Assembly: GCF_000454725.1 (NCBI RefSeq)
Contig: NZ_APJW01000001.1
Location: 1 to 64,000, forward strand
Direction of reading: 5' to 3'
From: Chlamydia ibidis 10-1398/6
GTDB taxonomy: Bacteria; Chlamydiota; Chlamydiia; Chlamydiales; Chlamydiaceae
Length of the DNA: 64,000 bases
Shown here: piece after piece, positions 11,452 through 20,311 of the stretch
Numbering within the stretch: the first letter of the stretch is position 1
Layout: every line of letters starts with the position of its first letter
Translations under genes and position numbers: made by a program
Notes under the pieces: generated by a model
What the model saw: only the letters and a program-made list of their open reading frames with translations
What the model was told of the DNA's origin: nothing
Databases searched by the model: none

Positions 11452-11467
11452 ACTCATTGAAATGAGT
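11452..11467. repeat. Perfect inverted repeat between chxR and the next gene
   Basis: ACTCATT and AATGAGT are separated by 2 nt (16 bp in total), 35 nt before the plus-strand start codon and 132 nt from chxR. It looks like a dimeric operator. ChxR, encoded next to it, is one candidate binder, but nothing in the sequence proves this. Confidence 0.4.
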
Positions 11468-11501
11468 AAACAATGTCCTAAGCAAACCGCAAGAGATACT
11501 C

Positions 11502-13337
11502 ATGGTTCGCTATTTTTTAGCTCCGATATTTTTCTTAACATGTTTTGCTGTGGGAGGTGGATTACATTTTCTATATTTTTCATATAAATCTGCACCCCTA
11601 AAAGCTACGAAAGCCAACATCCTTTGGATAGAAGGCAAGCAAGCAGAAACAAGCTCTGCTGTTCAACACCTTTCTTCAAACCAACAACGTTTATATTTAC
11701 TTTGTCTTCGTGGCTTTTTTTTACAGCAGCAGAAAAAGTTTATTGAATCTGATAAAATTTTTGCAAAAATCTATGACCAGAGGAATAAAGCATCTTTTTT
11801 ATTCCAAGAGGAATTGATAGGAGGAAAAATTTTTAATGCATTTTTCCTAGACAATGCTGATGAACTTTCCGCACTAGTTTCAACCTATCTCCAAGAATGT
11901 CCTGATTCACTATATGCCCCATTTTTCCAATTCTTACTAGCTTACAAGGAAAAAAGATTTTTAGAAGCAATGGAATACTTGGCATCTTGGGAAGGAAAAG
12001 GAAAAATTCAGGAACGTATTGATTGGCTAAATAGCAGTATAGAGTCTTTATTTTCGCAGATATTTCTAGGAACTATTAAAGCTCATTGCTTGATAGAAAC
12101 TGAGAAATTTACTGAAGGAAGATGCATACTAAACGAAATAATAGAGAGAATGCTCAAAAAGGAATGGGAATGGAACACAAGAAACTATGACACAGCATTA
12201 CTTTTGTTAAGTAGGAGCTACTTTTTAGAGCTAAAGCGATCCACGACCACTAGTATCTATTCAGATTACTATGAAATGCTATACTTCTATCAAAAGAAGA
12301 TTCATAGTATAGATCAGCGAGCGTACGAACAATTTCTACCGCAACATGAGCTCATACCTACACTAATAGCTCATGCTTTCATCCTCCCTACAGAACAACT
12401 AGCACCGCTAATTAATCTCATCAAGAATTGGGATAAATTCTATACGCACCCTGATAACACTCTTCTAATTCAACCTTTATTACAACATTGTTTTGTATCC
12501 CCTAAGCAAGTTGGACATATTTGTCATATTCTAATGCAGGCAGGATTAGACAATATTGCAAAAAAAATCATTGATGCATTCGCTAATTTACTTTCAGAAA
12601 AGGTAAAACAAATCGCGATAAAAGACGCTCAAGTGTGCTTATCGATTCTTAAAAGATTACAACCTAATATGCTTTTTACGGAGCAACTCACAGTATCTCA
12701 AGATACTTTAATCAGTATCGTCTCTCATGATGACAAACGGCATACCCAACTTAGAAATTACCTCAAACTTTGGGAAGAAATTCAATCTTACGATATAGAT
12801 CGTCAACAACTGGTACAGCAATTAATCGAGGGCGCTAAGTCATTATGGCATGAAGGTAATTATGATGATAAAGCTTTAAGTCTTTTACATGTAATTTTAC
12901 AATTTACTAATTATGATATTGAAAGTGCAAATTCAGTATTTCTTTTTATTAAACAGGTTTATAAACAAGCTTTATCCATTCATGCAATAGATCGATTATT
13001 AAAACTCGAAGAATTTATTTCTGATTCAGCACTCACGCCAATATGGATTTCAGAAGAAGAAATAGCTAACTTCTTAGCAGATGCTGAGTATCTTTATGAA
13101 CATGGAGAATATAAGAAATGCTACCTCTACAGCCTTTGGCTTACTAAAGTTGCTCCCTCATCTTTAACATACCGCCTCCTCGGACTCTGTTTACTAGAAA
13201 ACAAACACTATCTAGAAGCATGGAAATGTTTGCATACAGCATCCTTAACTTGTTGTGCTGGTGACACTAAGATTCAGAAAGCCCTTACGCTATGCCAGAA
13301 ACATTTATCTAAAGAGATGAGATATTATAAAAGGTAG
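11502..13337 (+). CDS. Helical repeat (TPR-like) membrane-anchored protein
   Basis: The 611-residue protein has an N-terminal hydrophobic segment (about residues 4-26) that could be a signal anchor. The rest is almost wholly helical with repeated patterns such as LRGFFLQQQKKFIESDKIFA, ADAEYLYEHGEYKKCYLYS and LGLCLLENKHYLEAWKCL, typical of tetratricopeptide repeats. It is likely a protein-interaction scaffold facing the periplasm or cytoplasm. Position next to the RecD-like gene fits CT651 (recalled). No enzymatic motif is visible and the partner is unknown. Confidence 0.82.
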   Translation: MVRYFLAPIFFLTCFAVGGGLHFLYFSYKSAPLKATKANILWIEGKQAETSSAVQHLSSNQQRLYLLCLRGFFLQQQKKFIESDKIFAKIYDQRNKASFLFQEELIGGKIFNAFFLDNADELSALVSTYLQECPDSLYAPFFQFLLAYKEKRFLEAMEYLASWEGKGKIQERIDWLNSSIESLFSQIFLGTIKAHCLIETEKFTEGRCILNEIIERMLKKEWEWNTRNYDTALLLLSRSYFLELKRSTTTSIYSDYYEMLYFYQKKIHSIDQRAYEQFLPQHELIPTLIAHAFILPTEQLAPLINLIKNWDKFYTHPDNTLLIQPLLQHCFVSPKQVGHICHILMQAGLDNIAKKIIDAFANLLSEKVKQIAIKDAQVCLSILKRLQPNMLFTEQLTVSQDTLISIVSHDDKRHTQLRNYLKLWEEIQSYDIDRQQLVQQLIEGAKSLWHEGNYDDKALSLLHVILQFTNYDIESANSVFLFIKQVYKQALSIHAIDRLLKLEEFISDSALTPIWISEEEIANFLADAEYLYEHGEYKKCYLYSLWLTKVAPSSLTYRLLGLCLLENKHYLEAWKCLHTASLTCCAGDTKIQKALTLCQKHLSKEMRYYKR

Positions 13338-13419
13338 TGTTAATACTATGACACCTGATAGGATAAAGTTTTAACTGAGCTAGTAGTGCTTATAACAACA
13401 GAGTCTTAAGCCTTAAGAT

Positions 13420-14946
13420 ATGCTTTTATCTCGCGATATTCCCTATATTTTAGAAGATGTTATTGAAAAGCAACTTACTATGCCTTTAGATCTTGCGTTT
13501 GCGAGAAAACATATATCCCCAAGCAATGAGAAAGCCTTTGCTTTTCTTGCAGTATCTTCTGCACTCTGGAGGTATGGCTACCCTTTTCTCCATGCAAAAG
13601 ATAATAAACTCTGCCCAACTTTGCCTGGAATAACAGAAGAAGCATTATACGAATATTTTCAACACGTTCCTGAACATGTGCGTTCATCTTTATTCGTCTT
13701 AAAAAACCACAAGATATACCTAAAGTCTTTATACAACGTTCAAACACAGTTATTTGATAAGCTTGATTTACTATCTCGAGCTAACCCGCGTTACTCTTTA
13801 ATATCTTTAAGCAATAATACTTCTCTCACTAAAGAGCAGCAACAAGTTATGCATCATGCTTTAAACTCTTGCTTTTCTATAATTTGTGGTGGTCCGGGTA
13901 CCGGGAAAACTTTTTTAGCTGTACAGATGATACTTGCACTGCTATCCATTTACCCTAATATACACATCGGCGTTGTCTCTCCTACTGGTAAGGCAACGTC
14001 TCATATTCGTCAGATATTAAATTCTTACGATATCCCTCCCGAGACTGTGTTTACAAAAACGATTCATAAATTCTTACAAGAACATACCTATAACCGACAT
14101 AGTCCCACCGATTTGCTCATAGTAGACGAGGGATCTATGGTTACTTTTAATCTCCTACATAATCTAGTAAAAACATTATCCGGAAAGTACGAGAAGAAGA
14201 AAATAACTGCGGATGCGCTTATTATTTTGGGTGACACTAATCAACTGCCGCCTATAGGTATTGGAGCCGGTAACCCACTTCAAGAGATTGTTGTGCGTTT
14301 TCCAGAAAGGACTTCGTACTTAAGCACCTCACATAGAGCGAAAACCAGTGAGCTTCAAAACTTGGCTCAAAGTATCTTACGCAAAGAAATGATACCTTTC
14401 ACTCCATTACCCTCAAGGCAGTCTACAATTACTTTATTAAAAAAAACCTTTATAGACGCTCTCTCCGCATTCAAAAAAGAACTTTGCGTGCTAACACCAA
14501 TGAGGCATGGTCCTTGGGGATTTCTATCCCTAAATACACTTATTTTTCAAGAAATACAGAAAACACATGCTCATCTCCCGATTCCTGTTATGGTTACAGA
14601 GCGTTATGATGCATGGAAACTTTGTAACGGAGATACGGGATGGTTATGTCCTAAAACTCAACAACTTTCCTTTCCACATCGTTCAAATATCAATGCTAAA
14701 GACTTTTCCTATTACAATTACAATTACGTTATGTCGATACATAAAAGTCAGGGTAGCGAATACGAAAATGTCATAATACTCATTCCTCCTGGCTGTGAGA
14801 TATTTAATTCATCCTTACTCTATACAGCAGTTACTAGAGCAAAAAAGAATGTTTGCGTCTGGGCAGATAAAGAAACTCTCCGTCAAATAATTCAGAAATC
14901 CAGGAACTACTCTATGCTTTCCAATAAATTTGGATCGCTTTCGTAA
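13420..14946 (+). CDS. RecD-like DNA helicase
   Basis: A 508-residue superfamily I helicase related to exonuclease V alpha subunit RecD. The Walker A motif GGPGTGKT lies at 157-164, motif II as LLIVDEGSMV, and the C-terminal UvrD-like motif includes MSIHKSQGSEYENVII and YTAVTRAKK. The N-terminal part is short and lacks RecBC-binding elements seen in large RecD proteins, so it may act alone. It probably corresponds to the second RecD paralogue of chlamydiae (CT652, recalled). It starts 82 nt after the TPR-like gene. Confidence 0.9.
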   Translation: MLLSRDIPYILEDVIEKQLTMPLDLAFARKHISPSNEKAFAFLAVSSALWRYGYPFLHAKDNKLCPTLPGITEEALYEYFQHVPEHVRSSLFVLKNHKIYLKSLYNVQTQLFDKLDLLSRANPRYSLISLSNNTSLTKEQQQVMHHALNSCFSIICGGPGTGKTFLAVQMILALLSIYPNIHIGVVSPTGKATSHIRQILNSYDIPPETVFTKTIHKFLQEHTYNRHSPTDLLIVDEGSMVTFNLLHNLVKTLSGKYEKKKITADALIILGDTNQLPPIGIGAGNPLQEIVVRFPERTSYLSTSHRAKTSELQNLAQSILRKEMIPFTPLPSRQSTITLLKKTFIDALSAFKKELCVLTPMRHGPWGFLSLNTLIFQEIQKTHAHLPIPVMVTERYDAWKLCNGDTGWLCPKTQQLSFPHRSNINAKDFSYYNYNYVMSIHKSQGSEYENVIILIPPGCEIFNSSLLYTAVTRAKKNVCVWADKETLRQIIQKSRNYSMLSNKFGSLS

Positions 14947-15055
14947 TACCATAAGTAGCTAAACCAAATTAAAATAGCAATTGACCTCTAGATATGCTAG
15001 AAAGCAAAACAAAACCTCCCCAACCTAAAGAAGAGGATCTAAATAGAAGAGGGAA

Positions 15056-15090
15056 ACAAAAAAAAAGAAAACCCGAAAATAAATCCGGGT
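15056..15090 (-). terminator. Rho-independent terminator of the rpsT / Inc-like transcript
   Basis: On the minus strand a 5-bp GC-rich stem (ACCCG / CGGGT, 15086-15090 and 15071-15075) is followed by TTTTCTTTTTTTTT. It starts 12 nt after the stop codon of the gene at 15103. Confidence 0.8.
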
Positions 15091-15102
15091 CTATAATCAA
15101 AC

Positions 15103-15942
15103 TTAAGAAATAGAGCGTATATCCTGATAGCAATTAAGCACAGAAGACAGAATACCGAGTAGACTACTAGAGAGAATAACAAAGGGCATTGCTACACCCA
15201 AACACAAAGCTAGGATGCTCGGGACAACTATCCACAACATATCCACGATATTACATACCAAGGAAAATAACGACTCTCGACATGCCCTACGTAAATCCTC
15301 TTGCTCTTCAACGGAGTTGCTTGCACGAATAGCAAGGGTAGTCTCGCGTAAACTCAAAATATCCTGACTAGCGGAACAAGTAGAAGCGGACAAATCTAAA
15401 ACAGTGGCAGTGCATCCCAATGCATTTGCATGTTGGGCAAGAAATGCGGTTTCTCCCTGTAGCTGACCGACAAAAGATGTTGCCTTTAAATATTTAGAAG
15501 ACAACCGCATCATCTTACTAGCTATTGCAAGAGGTGAGCGAATTACGCGGTGTGATTCTAACAACCCAGTTGTCTCATTCCTTGACAACTGAGTCATGAA
15601 GTTACCCGACCCATCAGTTTCGAAGAAAAATGATCCACTCAAAAATTGAGCAGACAACACGCCTGCCTCTAATAGATTCCCTATAGAATCGGCACTATCC
15701 AATGCAGAAGAAAATTTTTCAGCAACATACGAAGATGGGTGCCCCAAAATAGACTGAGTCGAAGTCACCAGAGAACTAGTAGAACCCATGATCCCTCGTA
15801 TATCTGAAAAGATATTAGAAGCACTATAAATAACATCCAGACGCTTACGCGCTAGAGAACTCCAAGAACTCCTAGGAGAACTCGTAACATGGTTGCTCAG
15901 AGCATCAGAAGCATTATCAAGCAATGAGGGTGCAGAACTCAT
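15103..15942 (-). CDS. Inc-like hypothetical protein with C-terminal bilobed hydrophobic domain
   Basis: The 279-residue protein is Ser/Ala-rich with no signal peptide. Near the C-terminus two hydrophobic lobes (LWIVVPSILALCLGVAMPFV and ILSSSLLGILSSVL) are separated by a few residues, the hallmark topology of chlamydial inclusion-membrane (Inc) proteins, which are type III secreted. Its place downstream of rpsT fits CT618, predicted as an Inc in C. trachomatis (recalled). The gap to rpsT is 27 nt and a shared terminator follows, so the two are probably co-transcribed. The Inc assignment is inference from topology. Confidence 0.8.
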   Translation of the reverse strand: MSSAPSLLDNASDALSNHVTSSPRSSWSSLARKRLDVIYSASNIFSDIRGIMGSTSSLVTSTQSILGHPSSYVAEKFSSALDSADSIGNLLEAGVLSAQFLSGSFFFETDGSGNFMTQLSRNETTGLLESHRVIRSPLAIASKMMRLSSKYLKATSFVGQLQGETAFLAQHANALGCTATVLDLSASTCSASQDILSLRETTLAIRASNSVEEQEDLRRACRESLFSLVCNIVDMLWIVVPSILALCLGVAMPFVILSSSLLGILSSVLNCYQDIRSIS

Positions 15943-15969
15943 ACAATCCCTACAACATTAAGTAAGTAT

Positions 15970-16266
15970 TTAAATTTTAGCATTTGCTCGCAAAGTAGCT
16001 CTAGACTTAACCCTTGCAGCCTTATTACTCTTGAATATTCCTCGTTTTACAGCTTTATCGGCCATACTATGAACCAACTGTAATCCAGAAACGATTCCTT
16101 CTTGATTCCCAGCCTTTAACGCGGCCTCAAATCTTTTCATCATCGTTTTCACTTTTGACTTAAAACTTTGATTAATCAAGCAACGTTTTTTCGAAGTTAC
16201 AACCCGTTTTTCTGCAGAAGGTCGTTTCTGTGGTCCTGTTTTCTTAGTTGCTTTTTTTGGTGCCAT
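15970..16266 (-). CDS. rpsT: Small ribosomal subunit protein S20
   Basis: The 98-residue, strongly basic protein is rich in Lys and Ala. Its helical body, with [40 protein letters not shown] and SRATLRANA, is characteristic of S20, which binds 16S rRNA in the small subunit body. The N-terminal extension ([20 protein letters not shown]) is longer than in many bacteria. A TTTGGAG ribosome binding site lies 5 nt before the ATG. Confidence 0.95.
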   Translation of the reverse strand: MAPKKATKKTGPQKRPSAEKRVVTSKKRCLINQSFKSKVKTMMKRFEAALKAGNQEGIVSGLQLVHSMADKAVKRGIFKSNKAARVKSRATLRANAKI

Positions 16267-16699
16267 GATTACTCCAAACTAAGGATATTTTAACTTAAGA
16301 GGAAATCATACAACTCGCGCTCCTAATCAAGGAGGGTCTAACTAAAAAGCTGTTGAATAATTCTCTCTGTTCTTGCGAGCTTTTACTTAAGAATTCAATC
16401 AGATGGTAAACATTTCACAAGGCCCAACTACCGGAAATCTCGAGTTGCTATTACGGTGAATTCTAAAGCGTAAAGTTAACTTCGCGCATTTTTGGACTAT
16501 AAAAGTGACTAGATTGTAAAAGAAAAGAAAATAAAAGAAAAAGAAAAATGGAGAGTGACCATCGTTTTGTAAGGAGATAAAAAAAGTTTTGTGACAACAT
16601 AGAAATAAATGTAATTTACCGTGTTTTACCTCTCCAAAGCTAAGACTCACACTAAAAATGAGTCTTTCATAAACTTATGACACAAGGATTAGAGCTTTT
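16267..16699. other. 433-nt divergent intergenic region between rpsT and the coiled-coil gene
   Basis: No convincing gene is present. A minus-strand open frame (16399-16650) encodes a Phe-rich low-complexity peptide from a purine-rich run (16510-16545) and is not credible. The stretch should hold the rpsT promoter and the promoter of the gene at 16700. A 6-bp hairpin, GACTCA / TGAGTC (16644-16649 and 16659-16664), followed by TTT sits 36 nt before the plus-strand start and may be a leader structure. Confidence 0.5.
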
Positions 16700-17920
16700 A
16701 TGTCATTTGTGAAAAAAATTCTTTGCCCCATCTCGCAATATCGCAACTCATTCTTTTTTACGATTGCCTATTGTCTCCCAATAAGCTGCCTTCCTTTTTT
16801 TCCCACTTCGCAGACTAAGTACAGCTACTTGATATTCTCCATCATCTCTTCAACAGGTTGGTTGTTTGCTATTGGGCGGAGAGAAAAACAACTGAAAGCA
16901 GCTACCAACCAACTCCTACAAAAAAAAATTAATAAAATTATAGAAGGAGATGAAGGGTTAAGACAAATTCGTGACTCAATCAATGCAAAGAAACATGAAA
17001 GTGAACTACTAAAACGACAAAACCAAAAACTACTTAACCAAATGATATGTATACGCGATGCTTTTCTAAAATCTAAGCAAGATACCCAACAAATAGAGAC
17101 AACAACTAATTTACTTAGAGAAGAGAATCATCGACTTCAACTACAACTAGATGCTCTATCACAAGAATGCAAAGAAAAGACAGGAGAAAATCAACAACTT
17201 AGCAGAGAATTAGCTGAAACTCTAGCTTACCAGCAGGCATTAAACGAAGAATACCAAGCAACTTTTGCTGAACAGCATAGTATGTTGGATAAACGACAAA
17301 TATATATTGGTAAACTTGAGTCGAAAGTTCAAGATTTGATGTGTGAAATTCAAAACTTGCTCCAACTAGAATCCCGTATGGCAAACAATTTATCTCAGCC
17401 ATCGGTATTTAGTACAAATCAGGATAATTCATCTCAACTTCTACTAGAATTAAAAAAAATAGCCTTCAAAGTAGAAAATGCTGGAGCAACAACTTCTTTA
17501 ACCGCCTCACGCTACCTACATACTGACACAGGGATTCAAAATTATTCTTTAGAATGTCGCCAATTATTTGAGAATTTGCGGGAAGAAAATCTAGGGATGA
17601 TTTTCATCTATTCTAAAAAATCACGTCGACATGTGTTTGCCAATTCTTTGTTTAAAACTTGGACAGGACACAGTGTTGAAGATTTTTTGAACACAAACGA
17701 GGGCGTCGTGGTTTCTGGGATTGAACAGTGGGAGACGGATCTTTATTTACATGGACGACAAGAATCTTTAGGCAAAGTAGTAGTAAATACTCGTCTTTAT
17801 GGACATATCCCTTTTCATTATTGCTTGACTACTTTAAACAAAGGCCCTCTACACAATCATGTCTTAGGAGTGTTATATCCTGTTCACTCCAGCGCCCTTC
17901 GCGGACATGCAGACAGCTGA
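16700..17920 (+). CDS. Coiled-coil membrane protein with PAS-like C-terminal region
   Basis: The 406-residue protein begins with two hydrophobic segments (about 17-38 and 44-57) separated by a short loop, resembling an Inc-type bilobed domain. A long heptad-rich coiled coil (about 65-230) follows. The C-terminal 120 residues contain LGMIFIYSKKSRRHVFANS and FKTWTGHSVEDFL, which resemble the start of a PAS fold. Position upstream of rpoD fits CT616 (recalled), of unknown function. The PAS assignment is from pattern only. Confidence 0.8.
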   Translation: MSFVKKILCPISQYRNSFFFTIAYCLPISCLPFFPTSQTKYSYLIFSIISSTGWLFAIGRREKQLKAATNQLLQKKINKIIEGDEGLRQIRDSINAKKHESELLKRQNQKLLNQMICIRDAFLKSKQDTQQIETTTNLLREENHRLQLQLDALSQECKEKTGENQQLSRELAETLAYQQALNEEYQATFAEQHSMLDKRQIYIGKLESKVQDLMCEIQNLLQLESRMANNLSQPSVFSTNQDNSSQLLLELKKIAFKVENAGATTSLTASRYLHTDTGIQNYSLECRQLFENLREENLGMIFIYSKKSRRHVFANSLFKTWTGHSVEDFLNTNEGVVVSGIEQWETDLYLHGRQESLGKVVVNTRLYGHIPFHYCLTTLNKGPLHNHVLGVLYPVHSSALRGHADS

Positions 17921-18203
17921 GTCAGTTTTTAAAAATCCCTAGATTTCCTATGTTTCTTTGGCTAAACTATCAACCAAGGCTAGGATTACCTTGATTAAGT
18001 TAAGGGCAAGTTAAATACTTGATAGTTGAGAAAGCTGAGTGTTTTTACGACGATTATAGCTCACATCGAGACTCATGTAGATACTTGTCAGCCTGCCAAA
18101 CGACACTCAGTATGTCGAAGTACAGGGCACGAGATCGTGTACCATCTCATCCGTTTATCGGTAGAGAAGTTGAATTTGTTGTAACCCAAATCATACGCTA
18201 CGC

Positions 18204-19913
18204 ATGAATACACAAAATAGCCAGACTACGGAAACGGCTCACGATGAGGAAGCCCAGAAGAAACTAGAGGAGCTTGTTGCTCTTGCTAAAGATCAAGGTT
18301 TTATCACTTACGAGGAAATTAATGACATTCTTCCAATGTCATTCGATACACCAGAACAGATTGATCAGGTGCTAATCTTTCTCACAGGAATGGACATTCA
18401 AGTCCTAAATCAAGCAGATGTAGAAAGACAGAAAGAAAGGAAAAAAGAAGCCAAAGAACTGGAAGGGTTAGCTAAACGTACGGAAGGTACACCCGACGAT
18501 CCTGTACGCATGTATCTAAAGGAAATGGGCACAGTTCCTTTGCTAACTCGTGAGGAGGAAGTTGAAATCTCTAAAAGAATAGAGAAAGCCCAAGTACAGA
18601 TCGAGCGTATTATTTTACGTTTCCGTTACTCGACTAAAGAAGCTATTTCCATTGCACAATATCTTATCAACGGTAAGGAACGTTTTGATAAAATCATATC
18701 CGAAAAAGAAGTAGAGGATAAAACTCATTTTCTAAAGTTACTTCCCAAATTGATCTCACTATTAAAAGAGGAAGATACTTTCTTGGAATCTCTTCTTCTT
18801 GCATTAAAACAACCCAATTTGTCTAAAACAGAAATCACCAAGTTGAATGATGATCTAGAGAAATGTCGCATTCGTACACAGGCATACCTACGTTGTTTCC
18901 ATTGTAGGCATAACGTCACCGAAGATTTTGGTGAGGTCGTTTTTAAAGCTTACGATTCGTTCTTACAATTGGAACAACAGATCAATGATTTAAAAGTTCG
19001 TGCAGAAAGAAATAAATTTGCAGCTGCTAAGTTAGATGCTGCAAAACGTAAATTATACAAACGTGAAGTTGCTGCGGGGAGAACCTTAGAGGAGTTTAAG
19101 AAAGACGTCCGCATGCTGCAGCGTTGGATGGATAAGAGCCAGGAAGCAAAAAAAGAAATGGTTGAATCCAACTTACGTCTTGTGATTTCTATCGCAAAAA
19201 AATACACTAACCGGGGTCTTTCTTTCCTGGATTTGATCCAAGAGGGGAATATGGGGTTAATGAAAGCTGTAGAAAAATTTGAATACCGTAGAGGGTATAA
19301 ATTTTCTACTTACGCTACTTGGTGGATTCGACAAGCTGTCACACGTGCTATTGCGGATCAAGCACGGACTATTCGCATCCCAGTACACATGATTGAAACA
19401 ATTAATAAAGTACTCCGTGGCGCGAAGAAACTCATGATGGAAACCGGGAAGGAACCTACTCCGGAGGAATTAGCTGAAGAGCTCGGTTTAACTCCTGAAC
19501 GCGTAAGAGAAATTTATAAAATAGCTCAACATCCTATCTCTCTCCAAGCAGAAGTTGGGGAAGGAGGGGAAAGTTCGTTTGGTGATTTCTTAGAAGACAC
19601 TGGAGTGGAGTCTCCTGCAGAAGCCACCGGCTATTCCATGTTGAAAGATAAAATGAAAGAGGTATTAAAAACGCTAACAGATCGTGAGAGGTTTGTTCTT
19701 ATTCACCGTTTTGGTTTGCTCGACGGGAAACCAAAAACATTGGAGGAAGTAGGCTCCGCATTTAACGTTACTAGAGAGAGAATTCGCCAAATCGAAGCTA
19801 AGGCATTGAGAAAAATGAGGCATCCTACTCGTTCCAAACAGTTACGCGCATTCCTTGACCTATTAGAGGAAGAAAAAACTGGCTCAGGCAAAGTCAAGAG
19901 CATGAAAAATTAA
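18204..19913 (+). CDS. rpoD: RNA polymerase sigma factor sigma-66 (housekeeping)
   Basis: This is the primary sigma factor. The 569 residues hold region 1.1 (about 1-90), region 1.2 with [20 protein letters not shown], region 2 with [20 protein letters not shown] and [19 protein letters not shown], region 3 with [13 protein letters not shown], and region 4 with [20 protein letters not shown]. These are nearly invariant in the sigma-70 group. The length agrees with chlamydial sigma-66. The folate genes start just after it, so it may share a transcript with them. Confidence 0.97.
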   Translation: MNTQNSQTTETAHDEEAQKKLEELVALAKDQGFITYEEINDILPMSFDTPEQIDQVLIFLTGMDIQVLNQADVERQKERKKEAKELEGLAKRTEGTPDDPVRMYLKEMGTVPLLTREEEVEISKRIEKAQVQIERIILRFRYSTKEAISIAQYLINGKERFDKIISEKEVEDKTHFLKLLPKLISLLKEEDTFLESLLLALKQPNLSKTEITKLNDDLEKCRIRTQAYLRCFHCRHNVTEDFGEVVFKAYDSFLQLEQQINDLKVRAERNKFAAAKLDAAKRKLYKREVAAGRTLEEFKKDVRMLQRWMDKSQEAKKEMVESNLRLVISIAKKYTNRGLSFLDLIQEGNMGLMKAVEKFEYRRGYKFSTYATWWIRQAVTRAIADQARTIRIPVHMIETINKVLRGAKKLMMETGKEPTPEELAEELGLTPERVREIYKIAQHPISLQAEVGEGGESSFGDFLEDTGVESPAEATGYSMLKDKMKEVLKTLTDRERFVLIHRFGLLDGKPKTLEEVGSAFNVTRERIRQIEAKALRKMRHPTRSKQLRAFLDLLEEEKTGSGKVKSMKN

Positions 19914-19984
19914 ATAATTAAACCCCAGGTGTTACCGCAGACTCTTATCAACTAATTTTATCAGATTTCCGTATATGGGTACGT

Positions 19985-20311
19985 TTGGGCTGTGCAGCCG
20001 AAGAACGGTATTTTGCACAACCTGTCTTGGTTTCCGTGACTTTATCCTTTTCGGACAAACGGCCTTCTTGCTGTGTTTCAGATAATCTTGCTGAAGCGTG
20101 TTGCTATGTAGCAATTACTACCTTGATAGAAGAAATTGCTAATAGCAAGTCTTATGCTCTCATTGAACACCTAGCATACATGTTAATGGAAGGATTGGCT
20201 GCTCAATTCTCCGATAAAGTTTCTAAAATAGAAATACAAGTAGGGAAGGAGCGCCCTCCAGTACCTAATCTTCTAAAACCCATTTCCTTCAAGATAACTA
20301 GGAATTATTAA
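19985..20311 (+). CDS. folX: Dihydroneopterin aldolase-like protein (start uncertain)
   Basis: It belongs to the FolB/FolX family, acting on dihydroneopterin in folate synthesis. RLGCAAEERYFAQPVLVSVT fits the conserved FolB core. The first usual start codon is a TTG at 19985, but the same frame is open back to a stop at 19919-19921 and the extra codons (IWVRL just before the TTG) look like conserved family sequence. No ATG, GTG or TTG exists between 19922 and 19984 in this frame, so the true start may be a rare codon such as ATT at 19955. It overlaps the next gene by one base (TAATG). Confidence 0.85.
   Translation: MGCAAEERYFAQPVLVSVTLSFSDKRPSCCVSDNLAEACCYVAITTLIEEIANSKSYALIEHLAYMLMEGLAAQFSDKVSKIEIQVGKERPPVPNLLKPISFKITRNY

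Noticed and set aside
16399-16650. Minus-strand open frame of 83 codons between rpsT and the coiled-coil gene
   Set aside because: It is dominated by a Phe-rich stretch from a purine-rich run, lacks a ribosome binding site and has no recognisable domain.
17728-17994. Alternative-frame open reading frame at the end of the coiled-coil gene
   Set aside because: It lies almost wholly inside the better supported gene and shows no domain.
18019-18207. Plus-strand 62-codon frame just before rpoD
   Set aside because: It overlaps the rpoD start by 4 nt but its composition is not protein-like, and it has no good ribosome binding site. It is more likely leader sequence.
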